NCBI RefSeq assembly: GCF_050908995.1
Contig: NC_135125.1
Coordinates: 15,587,011-15,651,010 of the forward strand
From: Andrena cerasifolii
Taxonomy: Eukaryota > Arthropoda > Insecta > Hymenoptera > Andrenidae
DNA: 64,000 nt
Direction of reading: 5' to 3'
This document shows, in pieces, positions 1 through 11,130 of the stretch (positions are counted from its first letter, which is position 1; the number at the start of each line of letters is the position of its first letter). Below the pieces are notes generated by a model. That model ran no database searches, was not told the DNA's origin, and saw only the letters and a program-made list of their open reading frames with translations. The position numbers and the translations under genes were made by a program.

Positions 1-348
1 CCGCGAACCACCGTTTGGTTCTCGAGGATAGGCCGCTGGCCGATCGCACCAAGCTACCTTAGCTTTTCGCGCTGCTTCACCAGGAGTCACACCAGGAGTC
101 TCCCCTAAATCCGTGGATCTGTAACACGAACGTTCGAAATTGCTCGTTAGATCTCGGCTATTTTCACACCTGGCGGTTTTATGAACTCTATACTAAATCG
201 CGGAAGTGGGCGGTCGATACGATCTGCTTCTCGAACTTTCGGGAATAGTAAATGGTGTCATTCCCCATCGCGAGGTCTAATCGCGATTGTAAAAGCAACG
301 GATAATGATATTTCATGAATTATCGCGCGTGGATGGTGCACCCTTATT
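1..348. other. Unassigned non-coding sequence
   Basis: I see no conserved reading frame, structured RNA or repeat here. It leads directly into the hAT transposase remnant and may include decayed parts of the same insertion, but no terminal inverted repeat or target duplication could be found. Confidence 0.4.
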
Positions 349-690
349 AATAACAGGGGCTCCTACCGGTACGTAAAATACGTGGATGGAACGAAACTGG
401 TTCTAAATACTCTAGCAGTGAAAGAAGTTTATAGTATACATACTGCGATGAATATAAAACAAATTTTGAAAAATATCTTTCTCATGTACGGGATATCTAT
501 ACATCGGACTTATTCGATTACGACGGATAACGGATCAAATATGATTAAGCTCGTCAAACTCATAAGTATTAAGTCCCTGATTTATAACGGCACCCCGACG
601 AAAAAGCCTCGGATAAAAATTCGCGAGTCACGCACAAAGAAGCCCCTATCGCTATTCGAGACGCTTTCGCCGAGTACGAAATCACATTAA
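349..690 (+). pseudogene. hAT-family transposase remnant
   Basis: The + strand frame that includes position 382 reads as the middle of a hAT-superfamily transposase. The recognisable core is about 364-573. It contains KYVDGTKLVLNTLAVKEV, then HTAMNIKQ, then YGISIHRTYSITTDNGSNMI. The last piece carries the TTDN(G/A)xNM signature around the second catalytic aspartate of the RNase H-like domain, as known from hAT/BED-finger transposases. A full transposase is several hundred residues; only about 70-110 residues remain, with no BED finger, no C-terminal dimerisation region and no natural ATG at the start of homology. Similarity fades after about 573, where the frame continues without resemblance to the family up to a stop at 688-690. 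It is a dead fragment. The family call rests on motif recognition and not on an alignment. Confidence 0.72.
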
Positions 691-1576
691 AAGGCTCCCT
701 GGTGAGTATCTTCGAAAGGCATTTGCTTTTACCCCGGAGAGACCGTGTTATCGGCGCCTTTCACGATCGCGCATTGAAACGGAACGCCGCTTCCGGTTAC
801 TCGGGCTGCCGTCTTCTGGTTCCTAACGAGAGCCAATCGTTTTCGACTTATTCGTGTGGCATAATGCCATCTTGCGAGATTCCACAAAGACCTGCTATCC
901 GAACCCTAGACTTCTCTGTTTTATCTCGCTCGTAATTTGGAAAACGATCATGCAGGATGGAAGAATGAATTCTCTCACTATCTGAAGGCTAATTTTCCTG
1001 CAATAATTACCTTCTAATTCAAATTCGTGAAACGAACGAAGGAAGTCTACGCTGAAAGCATTCCGACGCCAAGTACCCTCCGATCGACCTGTGATTTCGA
1101 GAAGAAAAATGTCTACTGTGATAATCCTCCAGTTCCCATCGCTGACAACTCCAATTTCTTTCAAGAAGACGGGACACTCGGCACGCAACTTTTATCCCCT
1201 CTATAATGCAAATGTCTACCGGACTCACGTGCCTGGATCGAAGAGGAACGCTCGACTGGAACTACTCTAAACTCCGGGCGACTGGCAACGTTCTTAAGAT
1301 CCTCATTTCCGCTCAAACGGATGGATGAAAGTCTCTCGAAAGCCTCGCCGAAGACGGAACGATCCCGAGCATCGTTCGATTCAAAACGCGCCTTCCGGAA
1401 TCTCCAGCGGCGTATCGGGGTCCAACGAATATTCAGCTACCCACGCGATTACCGTGAAGCGAACGGCAATAAAAAGGATTGCCCTTAGCGGCGCTGAGTG
1501 GCCATCTTCCACAGAGGTATCTCGTCGCAATTGCGGAAGTTGCTCTCTGAACCCGAATGACGTCGAGAGGGAAAGA
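691..1576. other. Unassigned non-coding sequence
   Basis: Balanced-composition sequence with only short overlapping open frames on both strands. A donor-like GTGAGT lies at 702-707, just after the hAT relic, but no exon-like frame leads into it. Nothing else is supported. Confidence 0.4.
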
Positions 1577-1806
1577 CTTTTTCTCCGGTCCCTCCCACCC
1601 ATTCCTCGCCACCAGGCCACTTTCTTCTCCTACCACCATCCCTCGACATTTCCTTCATTTTTTCGTTTTTCATCCACCCATCTCCCGCCTGTTTTTCTAT
1701 CTCCCTCCACCTCAGACTCCATATTCCTCCTCTATCAACTTCCCTTCATCCGTCACCCTCTTTCTGCGACAACTCCCACCCGTCCTTCCCCGTCCTACCT
1801 CCTCGA
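1577..1806 (+). repeat. Pyrimidine-rich tract
   Basis: About 230 bp in which the + strand is overwhelmingly C and T, made of CTCC, TTCC and CATCC words without a regular period. The complementary strand is correspondingly purine-rich. The open frames across it (Pro/Ser/Phe-rich on +, Arg/Gly/Glu-rich on -) are products of this composition and not genes. A second, shorter block of the same kind lies at 2004-2079. Confidence 0.7.
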
Positions 1807-2003
1807 GGATTCCTAGACGGCCGTCAAGGCTCCTGGGTATGTCCGTCTCGGAACTCAATTCCGTCACGGTCCTGTTCCCCCCTTTATTCACCCGTGATCC
1901 GCCGAGAAAAGGCCAGACCAAGGGGGCGGAACAGGGTGTATAAGCTTCCAAGAAGCTCGCTGGACCAGCGGCCATTTTGTAACGGGATATGAGAGGACAT
2001 TCG

Positions 2004-2079
2004 CGTTGCCCTCTCCCCCCGCCTCCGGCTTTCTTCGCTCTACTCGACCCACCCCCACGTTCGTTCCCCTTTTTTTCGG
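2004..2079 (+). repeat. Pyrimidine-rich tract, second block
   Basis: C/T-rich + strand block with runs of six C and seven T, separated from the block at 1577-1806 by about 200 bp of ordinary sequence. No regular repeat unit. Confidence 0.6.
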
Positions 2080-4872
2080 CCGAATATTGCAACGGACAAC
2101 GCGGTCACGGGTATTTTTCAATTACGCGAGTGTATTCCACCCTTGCGGCTGTTCTGCGGCTCGTTCGCACCCCGTCGCTGCGGTTTCGCCGCGAACGAAT
2201 ATTTTTGGGGCTCACGCTGCTTCATTGGGGGGCTAAACAGGCGGTGATGTCTGAATTACAGAGGCTGCGGTGCCTGGAAATTGCGAAAACCTGCAGGAAT
2301 GGGGGTAATTCTCTTCTGTATAAAATAGTGGGCGGCGGGTCGTGGATTACAGAAGTTTACATCCATCAAAATAGATGAAGTCGCTCGCATGATTTCCTCC
2401 AAAACCCTACTTCACTCTCTCCTATCTTATACGATTCTTCCGTATTTATTCCTCCACATCCAGCACCCACGTTTCTCCTCGCGATCTCCAATAGCACTCA
2501 AACATCCAAATAGACAAGCGAAAGTATCTAACCCTCTGCTAGCTACCCATAATTCAATGCAAACCAAAGAGTTCTAGGTAGGGGAGCCAACAGCGCAGAG
2601 CCTGTCGATACCCCGAGACGTGCAAGTCCTGGTCTAGCTAGCACGGGGATAAAGAAACTTTCCCCTCGTTTTTCCCGGATACCATTCCGCCCTTTCCTCC
2701 GCCGTGTTTCCCCAGCCGAAAGAAAAATGTTTTCGTTCGCGCGAGGATAGCTTCTCCGCCACCCCAGGGCTCTGGATATGTAGGTTAACCCCGCGCTGCA
2801 CCCTTTCTGCCTCCGGTAGTACACCGAGACGGGGTTGCCAGAGGTATTGATCCCGGCCAGGGTTGCCGGAAGGTTCTCAAGTTAAAAATACACGGCCTTG
2901 CGAGTCGAGGAACCACGGAGCGGCGTGTCGCGTTTTCGCGGCTCACTTCTGCGCGTCGTGATGGTTTTTCTGGGATTAGCAGTGAAGAGGGTCCGTGAGC
3001 TGACGATCAGGGGGAAATTCAAAGGGGTGCATCCCTCCGAGTGCTCTAAGCCGCTCGACCTAAGACGCTATTAAACGACTCCATCGCTGTTAATTGAGGG
3101 GCACTGCGAGCCTAGGGATGGTAACTACCCCTTTGGGTGACGATTAAAAACCAGGTGAATAGAGGGAAGTCGAGGGTTCTTGGCAAGAAGCGACGAGGCC
3201 AATGTTTCTCTTCAAGATTGCTTCCTTGGGGATTTTGCATATGTGTTAGGAAGGTGCATAACTGAATTGGGGAGCACGCGGGGATCTACTCGTGAGGATT
3301 GAAAATATGACGATTAAGATGGCTCTAGTTTAAGAAATATCGATGGTGAAAAGTGGACTCGAAGCTTATTGTAAGAAGATTTCGAACAGATTCGGAACAC
3401 CCACTAATCATTACCATCTTCCCCAACTCCAACAACCCTCCACTCACGATCAGCTCTAGCTCTACCCTCCCGAACGTAGCAAATTCGATCCCAGGACCTG
3501 TGCAGAAAGGTGAGGTGATTCAAAGGACAGCTTTCTTCTCCCTGAACCCTCGGGTAGGTGAGAACACTGGGGGCTGGTTGCAGGTGCGCGTAAAGACCCA
3601 CGAGCACACCCTTTCCCGGTGCTCTGAATGGAGACCACGTGGCAGAAGGGACGGTGAATGTGGGCCAGACAAGTGTCCTTCAGCGAACGGCAGTGAATGG
3701 AGTCCAGGGGACCGCGGAGCTCCGTCGCTTTTAGGGTGTTTTCAACATTCGCGTAGGGGTTGCTGGCGACATCATTCCGGCGTCTCGTTTGGGAATCGTT
3801 GCGACGCAATGCGAATCGAAGGGACAAAGCGGCCTGACGATAATTATGCTCGTCGTCCCTGCCTCGATGTATCGAGTGGGGGCTCCCTTCGATCGAGCTC
3901 GACGACGAGATGGCGTCGTTTCGACGGACGACGCGTAATTGCGCATCCGTGCATAGAGGGGAAGAGCAGAGCGTTCCACGTGGAGCTCCCTCCTCGGTGA
4001 TCGATTAAAACGGAAACGCTGATTTTCTCCTTCTCGGCCTGTCTTCTACTATTTTCAGCTGCTTCTAATTAGAAACGAGGACGATTCCTTTGCTTCTGAT
4101 GTTCCGGGAAAAGATTTAAGCGAGCCTGCTTGCTCGTCAAGTGCTCGGGCGAAGACACGTTTCGCTTTGATACAAGTGCCAGGGAAAATTGTAACGCGAA
4201 AGTACGCGTGGGCGGCTCGTGCCTTCGTTATCATTAATTTCCTCGCGAATTCTGCTCGTGCAGAAGGAGGGAGGAAGAGATGAACTCGTTAGCAATCCGG
4301 CCTGGTGACTACTGAATCGTGTGCGATGCGAAGAGCTCGCAGATTCCGCGAGAAAAGTATCCGTGAAATGAAGACAGAGTACGCAGGAAGCGTCGGGGAG
4401 TGGATATAATTGCGACTCGACCTAAACAGGGTCAAGACACGGGTGCTCGACCCGACCTAGTCGTCCCTGTCTTCCACCGCTGGGGTGGAAAGGTGTTTAA
4501 ATCGGAGCACTTTGCTGGTTACGCTACCTCGTCCAATATAGACCAGGCGCCTTCCTGAAAATCACTCACGACTCTAACAAGTCGAACGGAGTAAAAATAA
4601 TATAGGATCTAATCGATAATTCCAGAAACCAGCACACCCATACCGCGCATTAACCCCCTTTGCCGGTCGGAAGCTCCGAGTATTCAAATATCTCCGATAT
4701 CTAACCAGTTCGAGCACTTCGTCTAATATTCAGTTCCGAAATTCCTAAATCAATTACCCTTTCTTCCACGGAATTCAATGTCCCTTCGAGCGGAGACCTT
4801 GAGAAGCGTCTCTGACTCATCGTAGATCCACGTTCCAGGAACTATCGAACTTATCGATGGTTTAGCGAGTGA
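2080..4872. other. Unassigned non-coding sequence
   Basis: No gene, structured RNA or mobile element recognised on either strand. The 215-codon + frame at 3353-4000 has no recognisable domain and overlaps equally open frames on the opposite strand, as expected for chance frames in CpG-rich DNA. Confidence 0.4.

Positions 4873-4905
<33 letters not shown>
4873..4905 (+). repeat. (CT)n microsatellite
   Basis: About 33 bp of CT dinucleotides interrupted once by TT near 4891. Read on the minus strand it is (AG)n. It encodes the Arg-Glu run in the chance minus-strand frame 4750-5280. Confidence 0.95.
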
Positions 4906-7449
4906 GCCTGCAACTGGCAACTCTCTGATCACTCTATTCTGACGATGAATAGATGGCCATGACGGGAGGAAACCGTGTGGAATCGTGTTACGTAACCGTC
5001 GGTTATACAACAAATCGCCGGTGTTCACGTGCGTGGACCGTCCATCATAGAGGCGACGCTTTAAAGGTCGCCCCGTCGCCGCATAAACAAATATACACGC
5101 GTGTACAAGCGCTACGTTGTATCGATTAACCGGAGAGTTCGTGCACCGCCGTCGACCTTCCGCGCGTCTTCCCTTTTGGCGCATCGAGCCACGCTGCAGC
5201 GCCTCGATCTCGTGACGGATCGATCGATCGGCCGCGGTCGTCGCTCGCCGCTTCCTTCCGCCGTGAAAAATTAATCCCACGGCTGCGCCTATTCGAACGA
5301 TCCGCCGGTGTTTCCGCGAAAGCCGCCGTTTCAGGGAACGTCGCTGCTTTCCACGGTGGACCCCAATCCTCGGAGGTCTAGATCCACCGGTTCCTTCAGT
5401 CCCTTAAATTTCACGGCTGGTTCTTCTTCCTCGCGCACCCTCCGTGTTTATCGCCTTGTCGTTTCTGTTTAAACTGGACGGACCGTTTTGCCGCGCGCGG
5501 AATCCCCGCGGAAGCCTGCCTCGGCGAGCGGCCGCGACCCTGACATTAGTTTCGAACACGTGCCGGACGAGTCGCGTGACATCACGTCGATCTCGTTTCC
5601 TCAAAGCCGACGGAAAACGAGCCGCTGTGACTCGCATCGGCCCTGAATGCGCCGAGTAATTAATAATTTTTGCACGCGCTCTCCAGCGGCCATCGTACAC
5701 GTGATCGTCGTTTCGCTTGCGCAGACGGCAACCGTGCCTCGAAACTTTCCTTCCTTTCGTCTTTCCTCCTCGGTTTTACTTTTCCTTCTGCTTCTCCGGG
5801 TATTCCCTCTCGAACGGTCTCGATTTCCAGCGCGTCGTTGGCTCGTGTGCCCGGTGCCGTTTGAATTTCACAACGAGATTCTCGGAGAGCCGCGAATAAT
5901 CGAGCTCAAGGCACGCCCGGACGTTTCTTTTACGAATTCGTCGGCACGCTTGCGACACTCTCGTTTCTATCGGGTTGCGTAATTATTGCGACACAGGCGA
6001 CCTTGAATTTTTACGCCACACAGAGGCGGACAGTGAACCGCTCGGGATCGAATCGATCATCGAGACTGAATCGGTCGCTGACACGTGTAAAATTATGTGC
6101 CCCGGACCGATTTATCTCGGTCTACGAGCGTGGTCGTTCGAATACAATTTCTGCTAACGAAGAGTTCGTTTCGCCGTGTACGAAAGCGGAGAGGATAGAA
6201 TTTTGCTCGCGTTACGATTGAAAAGCAGATTGTTCCTGGTGAAAATGAGATTTTTTTCAAATGCGAGGTTTGTGTTAAATGGAGCCTGACCGTTAGTGGT
6301 GGCAAGTTTCCTGAAAAAATAGCCTCGCATTTTGCACTCTTCGCTTGGTTTGTCGTAAAGAACGTCACGTTTCTATTTGTGTAATAAATGACTTTGTTCA
6401 GAATGCTTCAGCAACTAAGGTGCAAGGAGTTTCCATAAACGTTGCACGAAGACGCGAAATGCACGAGGCCAAGGGAAAAGGGTTCGTCTGTGGTCAGACG
6501 CGCCATGTAAAGTGACTATGTCTTTCTATAACTACTACTACAATCAAGGGGAACTTAAAATTTACAAAGCTTGCAACAATTTCACAAAAAATTTTAATTT
6601 ACACTCCCATTTATCTCTTTAAAATATGCATACAGTTCCTCTCCACATATCTACGGTACGAAATACCACTTCATACTGCAAATATTTAATCAGACAATTA
6701 CCCCAATGTGCTAAACATACCCAGAGAAATTCCTTGATAATAGAATCAGTGTAACTGCAGTTTTGGCTCGAAGGGAAAAGGGACCGTGCAGAGTCCGCTC
6801 CTCTTTGCATCTCTGAATCTATCTCTCCATAACTTTTCTTGTCTTCGATGAAAGTTATCCATGCCAATAAGAAGTTTAGGAAGATGCTGAAATTTTGCAG
6901 CAATGTCACTCCACATACTCGATACACCCGTTTACATTTTCAGAAGGATAATAAACCAGTCACTCGATACCACCAAAGTTCCCTAAAAAATCCTACGAAA
7001 ACCATCGCAACCACATCCTCTCGGGAGCCTCTGCAACCGAATCAATCAACCCAGCGAACCATCCCCCACATTCACCACCGATGTCGAACAATTTATTTCC
7101 GCACAGTGCCAACGCGATAGACCCTTGCCGCGACAAGTAGCCTCGACAGTCGCGCCTCCAATTAACGCTTCCGATTAATTGTACCACGGTGTTTCGGGGC
7201 CATCGATCAGCACGTGTGACCGAGTTAATATTTCAAAGCGGAAACACGCCTGTGTCGGAGGCGTCGCGGCGCGGCGCGTCTTCGATCCGATTCGTCGAGC
7301 ATCGCAGCGGTTATGGGGTGGCGATAAATTACAGGCTCCCTACTTTTCTCTCTCTTTCTTCGGCGTGCTGGCAAGCGAGCCGACAGATCAATACGACACA
7401 GCCTCCGCAGACACGGGCGCCGCTGCTCCAGATAACGTAGCCAGAGGGT
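4906..7449. other. Unassigned non-coding sequence
   Basis: Mostly CpG-rich sequence without a supported gene. A (GATC)3 run lies near 5218-5231. The portion at about 6520-6960 is distinctly AT-richer than its surroundings and has a 102-codon minus-strand frame plus a second overlapping minus frame of about 60 codons; neither matches a family I know (see findings). Confidence 0.4.
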
Positions 7450-7488
<39 letters not shown>

Positions 7489-7494
7489 CGAGGG
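7449..7494 (+). repeat. (GA)n microsatellite
   Basis: About 46 bp of GA dinucleotides with a few GAAA interruptions. With the (CT)n at 4873-4905 it is one of two purine/pyrimidine microsatellites in the first 8 kb. Confidence 0.95.
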
Positions 7495-8516
7495 AGGGCC
7501 TGCCCTATAAGCCTCTATTTAAATAGCGCCCTAAATCCGGAGGGGGGACGCCCCTTTTCGCAGGGGCCAGAGAAAAATGCCGCCGAAACGAACAGCCAGC
7601 CGACGGATTCGCGACCTGGGTCAATCCGTTCGACTTTAAGCTCCTCTGGAAATTACACCCGGCTGACTGAATTTCGTTCCACGGATTAGAGGGAAGCGAT
7701 GCTCTGGGATTAAGCTCTGTGAATTCTCTGGCCCGGTCACGTGCAAATCTTTCTGCCTGCTTCTTTCGGACCGTTCTGCCTTTTTCCTGCTGCCGATGGC
7801 TTCTTGTGTATCGCGGATCGAAACTGCGATAGTTTGGGAGTAATTCTTGGTTTTTAATCGTTGGGTTACGCAACGATAAAGGAACATTTCAGAAGAATGG
7901 ATCGTTGGAAACGTACGTAGGTGTCTCGAGGCAAGTTTTACTGCTGTTTTCGCGTTACGCTTCATACCTACGTCAGATGTGACGCAAGCGACGGAATGGT
8001 AAATGCGCGTCGACGCTTGTCTGCAAATAAGGCATTCGGATGGAGCGTTTGATATTTTTTGGTGGACTCGCGCTGAGCCCGCGAAAACTCGCAACCGCGG
8101 GACTTTACTTTCAAAATAACCTGTCTCTGTCCTTCGCGGTAAAAATAGAACTTCAATTCTGGAAAGGCCGGACGACTTAGACAGCGCACGTGCGCGCTCG
8201 TGTATGTCCGATGAATTTCAGAATTTAAGTAATTGATTATTCCGAAATCATACCTCTGAAATATTATCGATTCATCATCGTAAATTTGAGTCACGGCTCA
8301 GTGAAATTTCTCTTTGTCTCCGAGTAGAATGTTTGATTGATTTATTGGGGCTTTACTGCCTCGTATCAACGACTCTCGATAACCCTAAGCCTGCAATTTG
8401 CTCTTGCATCAGCTAACATTTCTTTATCAAACTCCAAATATTCCTGAAAATCTTTGTCCCACTGTTTCGATTCAGCGGTACGTATGGTTTAGAGTTGGAC
8501 GTACCTCTCTCTAATT
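7495..8516. other. Unassigned sequence upstream of the 8.5-kb exon candidate
   Basis: No supported gene. If the exon at 8530-8817 is real, its acceptor at 8528-8529 implies an upstream, probably untranslated, exon on the + strand. I could not identify it in this stretch. The 3' end (about 8505-8527) is the pyrimidine-rich tract that would serve that acceptor. Confidence 0.35.
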
Positions 8517-8529
8517 CTGATTTTCTCAG

Positions 8530-8817
8530 TGCTTATCAATTCTTTCTGTCCACGATTAATAAACATTTCACATTCGAGAGCTATTTTTGTTTACGTGGAC
8601 TCTAGTTTAATCGAGACCCCTCTTGAAAAGTTAATTGAGGATGCAAGGATGCTGTCGAGGAGCTTTTTCGCCATACTGTACACGTTATGTCTACTAAACA
8701 CTGGATTTTGTAACAGACAACTTTTCCACTTAAACAGACTTTCAACCAGCATCCGCGACTTTAAACAGGAAACCAGCTCGATCACGAAACCAGGCGAAAC
8801 AGAAGGAGAAGACGAAG
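8530..8817 (+). CDS. Candidate first coding exon of a secreted protein (partial gene)
   Basis: The exon is bounded by a strong acceptor (pyrimidine tract ending TTTTCTCAG at 8521-8529) and a strong donor (GAAG|GTACGT, GT at 8818-8819). The likely start is the ATG at 8649; an earlier ATG at 8641 opens a short different frame. The 56 codons to the donor give a typical signal peptide: MLSR, a hydrophobic stretch of about residues 5-20 (SFFAILYTLCLLNTGF), and a plausible cleavage site after Cys21. The mature part begins NRQLFHLNRL and ends in an acidic PGETEGEDE. The donor splits a codon (phase 1). Positions 8530-8648 would be 5' untranslated. I do not recognise the protein. Insect neuropeptide precursors and other secreted proteins often have a short signal-peptide exon of this type, but no mature peptide can be seen. 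I found no continuing exon. A chance frame with decoy splice sites is the main alternative. Confidence 0.4.
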
Positions 8818-10934
8818 GTACGTCAAACAGAAACACTCCACAAACTCTGCTTCTTAAACAACCTTTCGCCAAGAATCTTCAGGGTCCAAGGGGTGAAAGA
8901 TAGCAGGAGCAAAAGGCAAATTCTTTACGATCTGTTACTTCCTCTTCTTAACCATCAGCTGAGGGTGAATCGAGGGTGGATCACTTGGCACCTGGCTGAC
9001 AGAACAGGACCAATTCAGCGCCAATACGAAACGAATTAAATACTCAATCGCATACATAATTCGTACACGAAAAATGTTCCAAAATACAATAACTCATGCC
9101 CCCTATTTTCAGCAAATCCATTCATCCACATTTCGTCCAAAGTTCAGTCACGAAATAAAGACAGAATAAAGCAAATTTCAAGTGGCCGATTGCAATGATC
9201 GATCGCCTCAAGATACCACGCATCCACGGAACAATGGCGACCGTTCTTCTCGCCTGCCACGCCACTTCAACTACAAAAAAAATCGCAAAAGAAACGGAGC
9301 AATGCTAGAGCACACTTCCCTGAACGTGAAAAGTTAACGATATCAATCTTCCTCCGGCCGCGTTAAGGGTAGATCGCGGAAGGGTTGAAAGGCTGCGGAA
9401 CTCGTCTCCGCGAGAGGCCCAGAAGAAACGAGGCAAAAAACGAAAGGTTCTTTTATTCAGAAAGGAGGAAGACGGCTCCCCGGGAGATCATCGGGCGTCG
9501 CGTAAGCGGAAGCGAAGCCCGCTCGATAATTTCGCCGTCTGCGGCGAACGTTTGAATCGCCAGGCCGCGAACTTAATAGCTAAAAAGAGAGTATCGTTGG
9601 ACGTCGGCTGCGGAGTAGGGACAAAGGAGGAGAGAGGAAAGCCAGAGCCATTATCCAGAAAAATACCGTGCGTTGTCATCTTCAGCCTTAGCTACGGACA
9701 ATCCGGGATTCGACTTTATCCGATGGCTGCCAGGGTTTGGTGACTTTCGCAACTAGCCAACGAGCGGCGACTATATAAGCCACCGATGACGTTAGGAGAT
9801 CGGTGCGCTAGTTGTCGGCCCTGGTATTAATCATTCGACGCGCAGGCTCCTGCGGATTTTCGCGGCCACTTGTTTTCTCTCCGTCTGATCTATCGGCGGC
9901 AATGAAAATGTTTTCCCCGCGGAGGGTAAATATTGTAGCCGCTGGGATCGACGAAGGCGAAGATCGTTGGGATATTTACGGCGTGTTTATGGCTGTGGGG
10001 GGAATTCGAGATGGACGCTGCGATCCGGTGATCGATGCATCAGATACTGGCTTTCAATTTTGAAAGTCACTTCATGCAGCTCCGGTGGATGGGATGCAGA
10101 CACGTCGAGAGGAATGTGTGCAGTTGCACTATCCATTGTTAATTTTCTTTCGCCCATCAATGCTTCGGTACAGATCAGAATGGATTAAGTTCCAAGTGAA
10201 TACTACGAATGGCACCTCGCGCCTCATCGATTCTCTATCAACCTCCTTCGTAGCTTCTTCTAATCGCGACACAGCTTTCATCAGCTCCGTTTCTATCAGC
10301 GTTTCCTCGAAAGCTGGGCGCTATAAAATATATTATCAATTACGCCGACGAGGCATTATCGTCCTTCGATACAGCTCCACGAAATGAGGAACAGAACGGC
10401 GGCGACGCGGGGACAGGACACTTGGGAAATCCCGCGGAGAATTACTTCACTTTATCGTGTCGCTAGTTGCTCGCAGGAAGCAGTTGAGAAACGGCACCGT
10501 TCGCTCGATAATTGCCAGATAACGCTCGGCGCCAAAGCAAGACAATTGATTTTCATGGAAGGAAAGGATCTCCGGGAAGCTGACCGCCGAGTAGTCTTGG
10601 GAAGCAACGATAAATAATTCAAACAACTCGCTCCCCCGCCGCCTCTAATACGGTCGTTGCTTGCGTCAACGGTATTCTTACTTATCTCCGCCGATCGTCC
10701 ACGGAATAACCGTTTCTCCTCTATTAATTTGCAATTAGTCACGAACCGGATTCGGTGCTCGTGGCGGGAACCACAGCTGACTTTACCTACCTGTCACTCG
10801 AAAACAGCGTTTTGGATTCTTACGGGTGAAATTCCACTTTTTTCTACCGAAGAAGCCAGTAAGCAGAGGCTCGAGATAAAGAACTCTATGTCGGTGGGGA
10901 AATATTCAGTAGAACTCGTTTACGGGTCGTGTGG
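8818..10934. other. Unassigned sequence, possible intron
   Basis: Downstream of the donor at 8818 there is no second exon I can support. The region has only short chance frames and one TATA-like promoter candidate at 9772. It would be the start of an intron if the 8.5-kb exon is real. Confidence 0.35.
9772..9806 (+). promoter_or_regulatory. TATA-box promoter candidate
   Basis: TATATAAG at 9772-9779 in a GC-richer context, with CACCGATGACGTTAGG directly downstream (it includes a CRE-like TGACGTTA). A start site would fall near 9800-9806, but no insect initiator (TCAKTY) is present there and no coding exon follows. Weak candidate. Confidence 0.18.
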
Positions 10935-11130
10935 TATTCGAGTTCTAAACCGAATCGAATTAAACTTGAATTAAGCCGAGTGGAACCTACGCTAACTGAC
11001 CTCACATTGAACTGAATCCAACTAGTTCCACCTGGACTGGACTAAATTGAACTGAATCTAGCCGAATACAACCGAATCCAACCGAATACTAGATCGCTCG
11101 TGACTGACAGTACATTCAGTCGAATCTAAC
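10935..11130 (+). repeat. Degenerate short repeats (AACCGAATCC / AACTGAATC)
   Basis: Irregular reiteration of words such as GAATTAAAC, AACTGAATC, AACCGAATCC and AACCGAATAC over nearly 200 bp. The period is not fixed, so this looks like a decayed simple-sequence block. Confidence 0.6.

Noticed and set aside
4750..5280. 176-codon minus-strand frame
   Set aside because: Runs through the (CT)n microsatellite, which gives an Arg-Glu repeat; the rest is Arg-rich without motifs.
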